From: Sphingopyxis sp. OPL5
Lineage (GTDB): Bacteria > Pseudomonadota > Alphaproteobacteria > Sphingomonadales > Sphingomonadaceae
Direction of reading: 5' to 3'
Assembly (NCBI RefSeq): GCF_003797775.2
Contig: NZ_CP060725.1
Location: forward strand, 4,458,001-4,522,000
DNA length: 64,000 bases
Made by a program: the position numbers and the translations under genes. How positions within the stretch are numbered: position 1 is the first letter of the stretch; every line of letters starts with the position of its first letter. The notes beneath the pieces are model-generated. The model saw only the letters and a program-made list of their open reading frames with translations. It was not told the DNA's origin and did not search any database. This document shows, in pieces, positions 43,593 to 54,054 of the stretch.

Positions 43593-44323
43593 TGACGAGA
43601 CAAGCAACCCTCTATCGCATGGTCATGCCCGGCCACACCTGCCCCTATGGCCTGAAGGCCAAATATCTGCTCGAACGGAAAGGCTTCACGGTCGACGACC
43701 GTTGGCTGACGACGCGCGAGGCGGTCGATGCCTTCAAGGCCGAACACGGCGTCAAGACGACGCCGCAGACCTTCATCGACGGCGAGCGGATCGGCGGCCA
43801 TGACGATCTGCGCCGCCATTTCGGCCTGCGCGTGCGCGATCCCGACGCGGTCAGTTACCGCCCGGTGATCGCGCTGTTCGCGATGACAGCGCTGATGGCG
43901 GTGGCCGCCAGCCATGCGGCGTTCGGCACGGCGCTGACGATGCAGGCGGCGGAATGGTTCGTCTCGTTCAGCATGGTCGTGCTTGCGCTGCTCAAACTGC
44001 AGGACGTCGACAGTTTTTCGACGATGTTCCTGAACTATGACCTGCTCGCAAAGCGATGGGTGCCCTACGGCAAAGTCTATCCCTTCGCCGAGGGGCTGGC
44101 GGGTGTGCTGATGACCGCGCACGCCCTGCCCTGGCTGTCGATCCCCGTCGCGCTGTTCATCGGCACCATCGGCGCGATGTCGGTGTTCAAGGCGGTCTAT
44201 ATCGACAAGCGCGAACTCAAATGCGCCTGCGTCGGCGGCAGCAGCAAGGTGCCGCTGGGCTTTGTTTCGCTGACCGAAAATCTGGCGATGATCGGCATGG
44301 CGGTCTGGATGCTCGTCGGCTGA
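43592..44323 (+). CDS. Glutaredoxin-MauE fusion protein
   Basis: A 243-residue protein. The N-terminal third is a glutaredoxin fold (MPGHTCPYGLKAKYLLERKG, with the CPYG thiol site at about residue 17, and KTTPQTFIDGERIGGHDDLR). The C-terminal part has four membrane helices of the MauE/DoxX-like thiol-disulfide family (residues about 93-240), with a cysteine pair in LKCACVGGSS. It probably moves reducing power across the membrane. Its promoter is of MerR type, so it is likely the main target of the divergent MerR. The start could also be 43583. Confidence 0.85.
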   Translation: MTRQATLYRMVMPGHTCPYGLKAKYLLERKGFTVDDRWLTTREAVDAFKAEHGVKTTPQTFIDGERIGGHDDLRRHFGLRVRDPDAVSYRPVIALFAMTALMAVAASHAAFGTALTMQAAEWFVSFSMVVLALLKLQDVDSFSTMFLNYDLLAKRWVPYGKVYPFAEGLAGVLMTAHALPWLSIPVALFIGTIGAMSVFKAVYIDKRELKCACVGGSSKVPLGFVSLTENLAMIGMAVWMLVG

Positions 44324-44329
44324 TCGGGA

Positions 44330-45367
44330 CTATTGCGCCGGGGGCTTGTCGGCCGGATCATCGCTTTCGGCGGGTTCGGCGGGCGCGATGTGATTTTCGT
44401 CCTGCCATTCGGCGGCATCGAGCGCCGGCTTGCGCCCGAACAAGCCGCCGATCGCGTTGCGGAAAGCCGCGAACAGGGCGATGACGCCGATCACGATGAA
44501 CTTGCCGAATTTGAGGAGCACCGCGAGCAGCCCGACCTTCTTTGCGACCGCCGCCGTCGCGCCGACGGCGACCAGCCCGGCAAGGCCATATTCGGCCTTT
44601 TTGTCGGTCGAGGGATTATAGTCGGCATAGCGCGCCCCGGTGCGGAAGCTGCCGACTGTGGCGAAGGTCTTGGCCGCCTCGCGGACCTCGGCAAGCTGGC
44701 CCATGTCGGCGAGGATGTTCATGCTGAGCACCCCCGAGCGGCCGAGCAGGCGGATGTCGTAGTTGAGCGTGTCCTGCGCCATGCCGTCGAATTTGATGTC
44801 GCGCGCCCAGACCAGCGAGTGTTTCTGGGCGTCGTAGGTTGGCGCCTGCGCCCAGCGCTGCAGGATGCCGGCCGGATAGCCTTCGGCACGCGTAGCGGGC
44901 GCCTGTTCCTCGTCGGCGGCCTTCATATTCGCCAGCATCTCGTTGTAGTCGATCGTCTTGGCATCGTCGTCGGAGACATAGCCAGTGTCCTCGAAGGTGA
45001 TGACGGCCGACCAGGTGTCGTCGGTGAAGCTCTTGCCTTTCGGAAAGACCATGCCGAGCACTCCCGTCGCGGCCCCCGGCGGGTTGCGCCAGACATCGAC
45101 GAGGATCGTGCGCGCCTCCTCAGGACCCACGAAATAATAGGCGTCGCCCAGATTGAGGTCGGCGTTCGCAACCCCGATATGGACCGTCCCCGTCTGGCGC
45201 TTCATCGACTTGGTCAGGCGGTCGGCCGCCTGCCGCTGCGCCGCGATCGCCGCCTGTTCGGCGGCAGGGCTGGGCGCGGTGGTCGCGCTGGCGGCGGGCA
45301 TCAGCACCGCGAACGCCACGGCGCCGGCGACGGACAGAGCTGCACGCGATTTCAGCAATGTGATCAT
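44330..45367 (-). CDS. DUF2167-family membrane protein
   Basis: A 345-residue exported protein. A signal peptide or anchor lies at about residues 8-29, and an amphipathic DUF2167 domain (TGTVHIGVANADLNLGDAYY, VLGMVFPKGKSFTDDTWSAV, ITFEDTGYVSDDDAKTIDYN) follows. A C-terminal membrane helix is at about residues 273-305 (LLAVLLKFGKFIVIGVIALF). The function is unknown; family members occur near stress and membrane genes. It is convergent with the glutaredoxin-MauE gene. Confidence 0.85.
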   Translation of the reverse strand: MITLLKSRAALSVAGAVAFAVLMPAASATTAPSPAAEQAAIAAQRQAADRLTKSMKRQTGTVHIGVANADLNLGDAYYFVGPEEARTILVDVWRNPPGAATGVLGMVFPKGKSFTDDTWSAVITFEDTGYVSDDDAKTIDYNEMLANMKAADEEQAPATRAEGYPAGILQRWAQAPTYDAQKHSLVWARDIKFDGMAQDTLNYDIRLLGRSGVLSMNILADMGQLAEVREAAKTFATVGSFRTGARYADYNPSTDKKAEYGLAGLVAVGATAAVAKKVGLLAVLLKFGKFIVIGVIALFAAFRNAIGGLFGRKPALDAAEWQDENHIAPAEPAESDDPADKPPAQ

Positions 45368-45536
45368 GACCTTCCCCCCGGATAGATGATTCCCTAGTTC
45401 CAGAAAGACCAGCGCACCGCAAGCCCGATCGCGCCGCAGCCCGCAACCCTTTTGTCATGATCGCGGTACATGGGATTTCCGCATCGGCTGGGCTATGTCC
45501 GGCGCAACGCCGAATCATCAGACAATGGGAACTGCC

Positions 45537-47102
45537 ATGTATAATCGCCGCTCTTTTCTCACCGGAGCGACGCTCGCCGGACTCGCCGCACCGGCGATCG
45601 TGCGCGCGCAGGGACTGTTCCGCGATTTTCCCTTCAAGCTGGGGGTCGCGGCGGGCGATCCGGCGAGCGACGGGTTCGTCATCTGGACGCGGCTCGCGCC
45701 CGAACCGATGGAGCGCCACGGCGGCATGCCGCTGACCAACATCCCGGTCGACTGGGAAGTGTCGCCCGACAGCGGGTTTCGCGAAATCGTCGCCAAGGGC
45801 ACCGACCTCGCGCGCCCCGAACTCGCGCACAGCGTCCATGTCGAGGTCGCGGGATTGCAGCCCGACCGGCCCTATTTTTACCGCTTTACCGCGGGCGGCG
45901 AACGCAGCCTGCGCGGGCGCGCGCGTACCCTGCCCGCCCCCGGCGCCAGGGCCGAGACGCTGAAATTCGGCGTCGCGGGCTGCCAGCATTTCGAGGCGGG
46001 CTTCTTCGGCGCCTACCGCCACCTCGCGCGCGAGGACCTTGCCTTCGTTTATCATTATGGCGACTTCATTTACGAATATAGCGAGGAATATCTGTTCAAC
46101 ACCGGGCTGCCGACGCGCCCGGTGCGCAAGCATGCGTTTCGCGCGCTGGTCGACCTCGAAGATTTCCGCACCGCCTACAGCCAGCAACTCGGCGACATCG
46201 ATTTGCAGGCGGCGCGGTCGGTCCACGCCTTTCTGTCGAGTTTCGATGATCATGAGATCCGCAACGACTGGGTGTCGGACATCGACAATTGGAAAATGGG
46301 GCTACCCGGCAACGACCCCGATGCCGCGCCGCCCGAAGTCTTCATGCTGAAGAAACAGGCGGCGATGCAGGCGTGGTACGAACATATGCCGGTGCGCAAG
46401 GCGTTGCTGCCGCGCGGCGGCATGGTCGCGATGAACCGCGAGTTCCGTTATGGCGACCTGATGGCGATGCAGTTGCTCGACACGCGGCAATATCGCAGCG
46501 ACCAGCCGTGCGGCGACGGGTTCAAGCCCGCCTGCCCCGAGGTGAACGGCAAGGACGCGCAAGTGCTCGGCAAGGCGCAGGAAGAATGGCTCGGACGCAA
46601 CCTGGCGAAGGGCGGCGCGACGTGGAACGCGCTGGCGCAGCAGATCACGATGATGTCGCTCGACCGGCGCCGCAAACCCGACGAGCCGGCGAAAATCCTC
46701 AACCTCGACAGCTGGGCGGGATATGAGCAGCCACGCGAGCGGGTGTTGTCCCGTATGGCGGGGCTGAAGAACTGCGTCGTGCTGACCGGCGACGAGCATC
46801 AGAATTTCTGTGGCGACCTGGTGCTCAAGGACAAGGTCGTCGGCGGCGAGTTCGTCGGCACATCCATCACCAGCGGCGGCGACGGCAGCGACAAGCGCCA
46901 GGGCACCGACGAATGGCTGGCGCTCAACCCCGAGTTGAAATTCGCCAACGACCAGCGCGGTTATATGGTCTGCGACGTCAATCGCGAGGCGTGGCAGACG
47001 CATTTCATGGTGGTCGACAAGGTGACGACGCCGGTCAACACGCTGTCGAAGCGTGCGACCGGCGTCGTCGAAAACGGCGTCGCCGGGATCAAGATGGGCT
47101 GA
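45537..47102 (+). CDS. phoD: PhoD-family alkaline phosphatase
   Basis: A 521-residue secreted phosphodiesterase/phosphatase with a twin-arginine signal (MYNRRSFLTGATLAGLAAPA). PhoD segments are present: KLGVAAGDPASDGFVIWTRL, FGVAGCQHFEAGFFGAYRHL, FVYHYGDFIYEY and SFDDHEIRNDWVSDI. The C-terminal VLTGDEHQNFCGDLVL continues the calcium/iron site. It cleaves phosphate mono- or diesters outside the cell. ATG 45537 is used because longer starts lie outside the Tat signal. It is a second exported phosphatase in this window besides PhoX. Confidence 0.95.
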   Translation: MYNRRSFLTGATLAGLAAPAIVRAQGLFRDFPFKLGVAAGDPASDGFVIWTRLAPEPMERHGGMPLTNIPVDWEVSPDSGFREIVAKGTDLARPELAHSVHVEVAGLQPDRPYFYRFTAGGERSLRGRARTLPAPGARAETLKFGVAGCQHFEAGFFGAYRHLAREDLAFVYHYGDFIYEYSEEYLFNTGLPTRPVRKHAFRALVDLEDFRTAYSQQLGDIDLQAARSVHAFLSSFDDHEIRNDWVSDIDNWKMGLPGNDPDAAPPEVFMLKKQAAMQAWYEHMPVRKALLPRGGMVAMNREFRYGDLMAMQLLDTRQYRSDQPCGDGFKPACPEVNGKDAQVLGKAQEEWLGRNLAKGGATWNALAQQITMMSLDRRRKPDEPAKILNLDSWAGYEQPRERVLSRMAGLKNCVVLTGDEHQNFCGDLVLKDKVVGGEFVGTSITSGGDGSDKRQGTDEWLALNPELKFANDQRGYMVCDVNREAWQTHFMVVDKVTTPVNTLSKRATGVVENGVAGIKMG

Positions 47103-47108
47103 GACGCC

Positions 47109-47588
47109 TCAGGCGTCGCAGCTCCAGTCACCGTCGAAGCTGGTCGGCTTACCGAACGGGCGGCTGGCCGCCAGCTTGGCCTTCGTGCCGCCTTCCGACG
47201 GTTCGACGGTCAGACTGAGGCCCGGCCCCGAAAGGTCCATGCCCTTCTTCAGTTCATCGAAGCCGCCGGGACCCGCGATACGCTGAACGCGGCTGCCGAC
47301 CTTGACCGCACCCTGTGCGGTCGCGTTCGCGTCAACGTCGGTCTTGACGACGAGCGCGGGCGCATCCTGCCCGTCGATCGTGAAACGGCACGCGCGCTCG
47401 CCCTGCAGCGCGAGCAATTCGCCCTTGCCGATCGCGGCCAGTTCGATCGGCTTTTCGCTGCCGGTGTCGGGCACATCGGCCTTTTCCGCAACCGGAGCCG
47501 GCGCGGCCGCCTTTTCCGCCTGGGGTTCGCCCGAACAGGCCGCGAGGAGGAGGGCAACGCCGAGCGGCGCAGCAATCGTCAATTTCAT
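47109..47588 (-). CDS. Lipoprotein of unknown function
   Basis: A 159-residue lipoprotein. MKLTIAAPLGVALLLAACSG gives a signal with lipobox LLAACS. An Ala/Pro/Glu linker and a C-terminal beta domain follow (GERACRFTIDGQDAPALVVK, KVGSRVQRIAGPGGFDELKK). The domain has two more cysteines, one near the end (SFDGDWSCDA). It is convergent with phoD and downstream of no operon. A small hairpin (GACGCCT/AGGCGTC, 47103-47117) overlaps the stop. Function is unknown. Confidence 0.75.
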   Translation of the reverse strand: MKLTIAAPLGVALLLAACSGEPQAEKAAAPAPVAEKADVPDTGSEKPIELAAIGKGELLALQGERACRFTIDGQDAPALVVKTDVDANATAQGAVKVGSRVQRIAGPGGFDELKKGMDLSGPGLSLTVEPSEGGTKAKLAASRPFGKPTSFDGDWSCDA

Positions 47589-47657
47589 TGATGGATACTC
47601 CATGGAGGGGAGCTCGCCCCCTAGCCCCGATTTCGTCCCAAAGCCGAGCAAAAAATT

Positions 47658-49478
47658 CTATTTCCGCCCGAAAAGCCTTTCAACATCGTCCATCGCGAGC
47701 TTCACCCAGGTCGGGCGACCATGGTTGCACTGGCCCGAATGCGGGGTGATTTCCATCTGGCGGAGCAGCGCATTCATCTCGGCGACGCCCAGCGTGCGGC
47801 CGGCGCGGACCGAGCCGTGGCAGGCCATCGTGGCAGCGACGAGTTCGAGCTTTTCGTTGAGTCCCAGCGCGACGTCATAACCCGCGAGATCGTCGGCGAT
47901 GTCGGTGACGAGCTTGATGCAATCTATATTGCCGAGCATCGCGGGAGTCGCGCGGACCATCACCGCGGCGGGGCCGAAGCGTTCGAGTTCGACGCCGAGC
48001 GCCGCAAGTTCGCCCGCCGCCGCCTCTAGCCGGTCGCAGGCGGGCTCGTCGAGTTCGACCACCTCGGGGAGGAGCAGCCCTTGCGAGGGCACCGCGCGGC
48101 CCGTCATGCCGCCGCGCAGCTGTTCGAGCACCAGCCGTTCGTGCGCGGCATGCTGGTCGACGATGACGAGCCCGTCCTCGGCCTCGGCGACGATATAGGT
48201 TTTGGCGATCTGACCGCGCGCGATGCCGAGCGGATGGGCTTCGGCTTCGGGCACGGGGGCGACGGCAACCTCGGCGCGGCCGGCGAGCGGCGCATGCGCC
48301 GAAGCGAAGGGCACAAGCCGGTCATAAACGCGCGCGACATCGGCGGCGGGCGGCGCGATGTCGGCGCCGAACAGGTGCACCGCGGGTTCGGTGCGCGGCG
48401 CGGCGCCGAAAAGGAAGCCGGTCGTCGGCGCCGGTGCCACCGGCTCCTGCTGCCAGGCCGCGAGCGCCGCCTCGGCGGGGCGCTGGACGCTGCGGAAGCC
48501 ATGTTCGTCAAGCGCGCGGCGCAGGCCGCCGACGATCATGCCGCGCACCAGTTGCGGATCGCGAAAGCGCACCTCGGTCTTGGCGGGGTGGACGTTCACG
48601 TCGACCTCGCTGGTCGGCACGTCGAGGAACAGCGCGACGACGGGATGGCGATCCCGCGCGAGCAGGTCGGCATAAGCGCCGCGCAGCGCGCCGACGAGCA
48701 GCCGGTCCTTCACCGGTCGGCCGTTGACGAAGAGATATTGGTGGTCGGAAATACCGCGATTGTAGGTCGGCAGGCTGATCACCCCCCCCAGATGCACGTC
48801 GCCGCGGTCGAGATCGACCCCGATGCTGTTGCCGGCCAGGTCGCGGCTGGTCAGCGCCGCAACGCGCGCCAGCCGGTCCTGTCCAGCCTGCACGTCGAGT
48901 ACCCGGCGTCCGTCATGCTCCAGTGTGAAACCGACCTCCGGATTGGCCATGGCGAGGCGCTTCACCACGTCGAGGCACGCGGCATATTCGCTGCGCCCGC
49001 TGCGCAGGAATTTGCGGCGCGCGGGGACGCGCGCGAACAGGTCCTCGACCAGCACGCGGGTGCCCTTGGCCAGCGCCGCGGGCCCTTCGGCCACCACCGC
49101 ACCATTGTCGACGACCCGCCGCCAGCCGTCGGCGCCCGGCATCCGGCTTTCGAGCGTCAGCCGCGCGACGCTGGCGATCGACGGCAGCGCCTCGCCGCGA
49201 AACCCGAGCGTCGTGACCGCCTCGATCGCGTCGTCGGGGAGCTTCGAGGTGGCATGGCGTTCGAGCGCCAGCGCCATGTCGGCGGGGGTCATGCCCGACC
49301 CGTCGTCCTCGACCTCGATTCGCGCGATTCCGCCATCGGCGATTCGCACCGAAATTCGGCGCGAACCCGCGTCGATGGCGTTTTCAACCAGTTCTTTTAG
49401 CGCCGCAGCCGGTCTTTCGACCACTTCACCGGCTGCGATCCGATTTACGAGGGTTTCGGGCAGGCGGCGTATTGACAT
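47658..49478 (-). CDS. mutL: DNA mismatch repair protein MutL
   Basis: A 606-residue protein. The N-terminal GHKL ATPase shows RIAAGEVVERPAAALKELVE, ENAIDAGSRRISVRI, EDDGSGMTPADMALALERHA and TLGFRGEALPSIASVARLTL. A variable linker precedes the C-terminal dimer domain (AHERLVLEQLRGGMTGRAVP and ACHGSVRAGRTLGVAEMNAL with the NHGRPTW end). The endonuclease motif DQHAAHERLVLEQL is present in the form DQHAAHERLVLEQ, as in endonuclease-type MutL proteins. It directs mismatch repair with MutS. It is convergent with the lipoprotein gene and divergent from mreB. Confidence 0.95.
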   Translation of the reverse strand: MSIRRLPETLVNRIAAGEVVERPAAALKELVENAIDAGSRRISVRIADGGIARIEVEDDGSGMTPADMALALERHATSKLPDDAIEAVTTLGFRGEALPSIASVARLTLESRMPGADGWRRVVDNGAVVAEGPAALAKGTRVLVEDLFARVPARRKFLRSGRSEYAACLDVVKRLAMANPEVGFTLEHDGRRVLDVQAGQDRLARVAALTSRDLAGNSIGVDLDRGDVHLGGVISLPTYNRGISDHQYLFVNGRPVKDRLLVGALRGAYADLLARDRHPVVALFLDVPTSEVDVNVHPAKTEVRFRDPQLVRGMIVGGLRRALDEHGFRSVQRPAEAALAAWQQEPVAPAPTTGFLFGAAPRTEPAVHLFGADIAPPAADVARVYDRLVPFASAHAPLAGRAEVAVAPVPEAEAHPLGIARGQIAKTYIVAEAEDGLVIVDQHAAHERLVLEQLRGGMTGRAVPSQGLLLPEVVELDEPACDRLEAAAGELAALGVELERFGPAAVMVRATPAMLGNIDCIKLVTDIADDLAGYDVALGLNEKLELVAATMACHGSVRAGRTLGVAEMNALLRQMEITPHSGQCNHGRPTWVKLAMDDVERLFGRK

Positions 49479-49658
49479 AATCCCTCTCCTAGCGCAGTCG
49501 GGCGCAAATCGCGACCCACCCGCACAGCCTTATCTTCTCGTCCAGCCAGCCCCATCAGGGACGGCCGGAATCTCCCTCAGATTTGGTCCTGTTGACGGAC
49601 GGGAAAGCGCGCTGAATATTGGCGACGGGGCGGTCCGTCCGCATGAAGACAGGAATGA

Positions 49659-50711
<1,053 letters not shown>

Positions 50712-50728
50712 TAGGGTAAAGCTGCATC

Positions 50729-51616
50729 ATGGTCCGCCCGGCACATCGACGTCCGGGGCAATCCCGCAAGGCCCAGACGAGCCTGTTCGTCGCCTATGTC
50801 ATCGCGGTGACCGGGGCGGTGGCGGGCCTGTTGCTGGCGATCCTGTCGGTTGCCGATCCCGTGGGTTTCGCGGCGCTGCGCGTCGCGAGCCATGAGGTGA
50901 CGGCGCCGGTCGCGCGCGGCAGCCGCTCGATCATCGGTTCGATCTCGGGCATCGACGACTGGGTGTCGGCCTATGTCGGCGCGGGGTCGCAGAACCGCCG
51001 CTTGCGCAAGGAACTCGCCGATACGCGGCGCCAGCTGGTCGCGACGAGCGCGCTGCAGGAAGAAAATCGCCAGCTCAAGGCACTGCTCAAGCTGCAGGAA
51101 ACCGACAAGGCCGCCTTTGCTAACGGCTATCTGCTCACCTCCACCTCGACAAGCAGCAAGCGCATCGCGCTGCTCAGCATCGGGCGCAACCTCGGCGTCG
51201 CGTCGGGGCAGCCGGTTCGCGGGGCCGATGGGCTGATCGGGCGGGTGCTGTCGAGCGGCCCCTCGGTTTCGCAGGTGCTGCTGCTCACCGACATCGACAA
51301 TGTCGTGCCGATCCGCCGCGCTCGCGACGGGCTCCCCGCGCTCGCCAACGGCCGGGGCAACGGCGACCTCGATATCCGCACCCTCAACATCGCGAACAAT
51401 CCGTTCAAACCCGGCGATATCCTCGTCACCTCGGGCACGGGAGGGTTGTATCCGCCTAATATTCCCGTCGCGATCGTCGTCCGGCGTACCGCTGACGGCG
51501 CTCTCGCTCGCCCGCTCGCAGACCCGGCCCAGGTCGACGCCGTATCCGTGCTGCGCGCCTACACCCCCGACAATATCGAGGCGCAGGCGGCCCCCGCTCC
51601 GGCGCCCGCGCCATGA
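50729..51616 (+). CDS. mreC: Cell-shape protein MreC
   Basis: A 295-residue inner-membrane protein. A membrane helix at about residues 18-40 (LFVAYVIAVTGAVAGLLLAI) is followed by a coiled coil (about 85-120, RRLRKELADTRRQLVATSAL). The periplasmic beta-barrel pair follows (LLSIGRNLGVASGQPVRGAD, GLIGRVLSSGPSVSQVLLLT, GDILVTSGTGGLYPPNIPVA). A Pro/Ala tail ends it. It links MreB filaments to the elongation synthase. Its stop overlaps mreD (ATGA). Confidence 0.95.
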   Translation: MVRPAHRRPGQSRKAQTSLFVAYVIAVTGAVAGLLLAILSVADPVGFAALRVASHEVTAPVARGSRSIIGSISGIDDWVSAYVGAGSQNRRLRKELADTRRQLVATSALQEENRQLKALLKLQETDKAAFANGYLLTSTSTSSKRIALLSIGRNLGVASGQPVRGADGLIGRVLSSGPSVSQVLLLTDIDNVVPIRRARDGLPALANGRGNGDLDIRTLNIANNPFKPGDILVTSGTGGLYPPNIPVAIVVRRTADGALARPLADPAQVDAVSVLRAYTPDNIEAQAAPAPAPAP

Positions 51617-52137
51617 ACCGCACCGACACGCGCCGGCTGGGCGAGCCCGCCTCGCTGTGGCGGATGCGGATGGTGCCCGTGGCCAGCGTCATGATCGCCT
51701 CCGCGCTGCCGCTGATGCTGCCTATGGTCGCCAGTTCGCCGGTGCTGCCGCCGCTCGGGCTGCTGTTCTTCCTGTGCTGGCAATTGCTGCGCATCGAAAT
51801 GTGGCCGGTGTGGATCGGTCTGCCGCTGGGCCTGTGGGACGATCTGTTCAGCGGCGCACCGATCGGCTCGGCGATCGCGCTGTGGACCTTTGCCAGCATC
51901 GCGATCCAGTATTTTTCGCAGCGTATCTATTGGCGCGGCTTCTTTCACGACTGGGCGATCGCCGCGCTGCTCGTAGCGATCATTCAGTCGCTCGCGGCGC
52001 TGATCGCGCATCCCGATGCGCACACCGGCAAGGTTCTCGGCCTTGTGGCCCCGCAGATCATCGTGTCGGCGCTGCTCGTCCCGCTGTTCATGCGGCTGAC
52101 CGGCATGTTTGACAATTTCCGCCTGAAACGCCGATAG
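51613..52137 (+). CDS. mreD: Cell-shape protein MreD
   Basis: A 174-residue integral membrane protein with five predicted helices (for example VMIASALPLMLPMVAS, LPPLGLLFFLCWQLL, GSAIALWTFASIAIQYF, DWAIAALLVAIIQSLAALIA and APQIIVSALLVPLFMRL). This is the MreD pattern. It starts in an ATGA overlap with mreC and ends 9 bp before mrdA. It supports the MreC-PBP2 complex. Confidence 0.9.
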   Translation: MNRTDTRRLGEPASLWRMRMVPVASVMIASALPLMLPMVASSPVLPPLGLLFFLCWQLLRIEMWPVWIGLPLGLWDDLFSGAPIGSAIALWTFASIAIQYFSQRIYWRGFFHDWAIAALLVAIIQSLAALIAHPDAHTGKVLGLVAPQIIVSALLVPLFMRLTGMFDNFRLKRR

Positions 52138-52146
52138 TTCCCACCC

Positions 52147-54054
52147 ATGCCCCGGAAAAAAAGTCCACCGATCACCGAAGCCTGGCGGGGCATGACCTTC
52201 ACGCGCCGCGCGTTGCTCGTCGGCGGTGGACAGATGGTCATCGGTGCCGCGCTCGCGACGCGCATGGCCTATATATCGGTTGTCGAAAACGACCGCTATG
52301 TGCTTGAATCCGAAAGCAACCGTGTCAATCTTACGCTAACCCCGCCGCGCCGCGGCTGGATCGTCGACCGGCATGGCAAGGCGCTCGCCAACAACCGCGT
52401 GTCCTTGCGCATCGACCTCATCCCCGACCGGCTGCACAACAAAGATATGGTGCTCGGCCAGCTTCGCACCCTGCTGCGGCTCGACGGCGATGCGATGGAC
52501 CGGATCAACCGCGACCTCAAGGCGGCCTCGGGATTCCAGCCGGTGGCGGTCGCCGAGGATCTGTCCGAGGGGGACTATGCATCGATCCTCGTCCGCCTGC
52601 CCGAACTGTCCGGCGTCGCTCCGCAGCGCGGCTTTGCGCGCAACTATCCCACCGGCGCGGCGGTCGGCCATCTGATCGGCTATGTCGGCGCCCCGAATGC
52701 CGAGGAATATCAAAAGGACAAGGACCCGCTCTACATCACGCCGGGGTACAAGATCGGTAAGGACGGGCTCGAGAAATATTTCCAGCCGATGCTGAAGGGC
52801 ACCCCGGGCGCGAAGCGCGTCGAGGTCACCGCGCGTGGCAAGGTCGTGCGCGACCTGACGACCACGTCGGACATCCAGGGCAAGACCGTCCATCTGACGA
52901 TCGACGCCGACCTGCAGGAATATGTCGCGCGGCGGATGGGGCGCGAGTCGGGCGCTGCGATTGTCATCGACTGCACCAATGGCGACATCCTCTCCTTCGT
53001 CTCGATGCCGAGCTTCGATCCGAACAGCTTTTCGGACGGGATCAGCAACAGCGAATATGCCTGGCTGCGTGCCGACGATCATCAGCCGTTGATCAACAAG
53101 GCGACGCGCGGCCTGTATCCGCCCGGGTCGACGCTGAAGCCGATGGCGGCGATCGCCGCGATCGAACATGGCGTTCACCCGAGCGAACGTCACACCTGCA
53201 TCGGCGGCTACCGCCTCGGCAACCGCTTCTTCCGCTGCCTCGGCACCCATGGCAGTCTCGACATGCCGTCGGCGATCATGAAAAGCTGCAACAGCTATTT
53301 CTACTGGCTCGCCGACCGGCTGGGCTATGACGCGATCGCGCCGACCGCGCGGCTGATGGGCCTCGGCGAGGAATTCCAGCTTGCGGGCAGCAGCCAGCGT
53401 TACGGCACCATTCCCGACAGCGCGTGGAAGATGAAGAAATACGACCAGAAATGGTCGGCCTCGGACTCGCTGAACTCGGTTATCGGACAGGGCTATGTCA
53501 GCGTGAACCCGCTCCAGCTCGCCGTCATGGCGGCGCGGATCGCGTCGGGGCGCCGGCTGTATCCGCGCCTGATCAACCGCGAATTCAAGAACGAGCCCCT
53601 GCCCTTTTCCCCCGAAGCGCTCGCCGTCGCCCGCCACGGCATGGACCTTGTCGTCAATGGCGCCGGCACCGCGGTGCGCAGCCGCCTGCCGCTCGACGGC
53701 ATCACCATGGCCGGCAAGACCGGCACCGCGCAGGTGCGCGGACTGGGCACGGGGAACGGCAAGAGCGGGACATGGAAATTTCGCGACCACGGCCTGTTCA
53801 TCGGCTTCGCGCCGGTCGTCAATCCACGTTACGCGACCGCCGTCGTGATCGAACATGGCATGGGCGGCGCGCGCGCCGCAGCGCCGATAGCGAAGGATTT
53901 CATGACCTTCCTGTTCGATCGCGAAAAGGCGATGGAGGCGCTCGACACCTTTGAGGCCGGCTGGGGCGGCACGATCAAGGAGCGGATGGACCGCGACTAT
54001 GCGGCATGGAAATCGGGCGCATCGAGCGACCCCGAGCCCGGAGTTCCGCAATGA
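52147..54054 (+). CDS. mrdA: Penicillin-binding protein 2
   Basis: A 635-residue transpeptidase of the elongation complex. A membrane anchor at residues 20-38 (ALLVGGGQMVIGAALATRMA) is followed by a pedestal domain (RRGWIVDRHGKALANNRVSL). The catalytic domain has SxxK in GSTLKPMAAIAAI, SxN in KSCNSYFYWLADR and KTG in AGKTGTAQVRGLG. It cross-links peptidoglycan along the side wall, paired with RodA. Length is normal. It overlaps rodA by ATGA. Confidence 0.96.
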   Translation: MPRKKSPPITEAWRGMTFTRRALLVGGGQMVIGAALATRMAYISVVENDRYVLESESNRVNLTLTPPRRGWIVDRHGKALANNRVSLRIDLIPDRLHNKDMVLGQLRTLLRLDGDAMDRINRDLKAASGFQPVAVAEDLSEGDYASILVRLPELSGVAPQRGFARNYPTGAAVGHLIGYVGAPNAEEYQKDKDPLYITPGYKIGKDGLEKYFQPMLKGTPGAKRVEVTARGKVVRDLTTTSDIQGKTVHLTIDADLQEYVARRMGRESGAAIVIDCTNGDILSFVSMPSFDPNSFSDGISNSEYAWLRADDHQPLINKATRGLYPPGSTLKPMAAIAAIEHGVHPSERHTCIGGYRLGNRFFRCLGTHGSLDMPSAIMKSCNSYFYWLADRLGYDAIAPTARLMGLGEEFQLAGSSQRYGTIPDSAWKMKKYDQKWSASDSLNSVIGQGYVSVNPLQLAVMAARIASGRRLYPRLINREFKNEPLPFSPEALAVARHGMDLVVNGAGTAVRSRLPLDGITMAGKTGTAQVRGLGTGNGKSGTWKFRDHGLFIGFAPVVNPRYATAVVIEHGMGGARAAAPIAKDFMTFLFDREKAMEALDTFEAGWGGTIKERMDRDYAAWKSGASSDPEPGVPQ

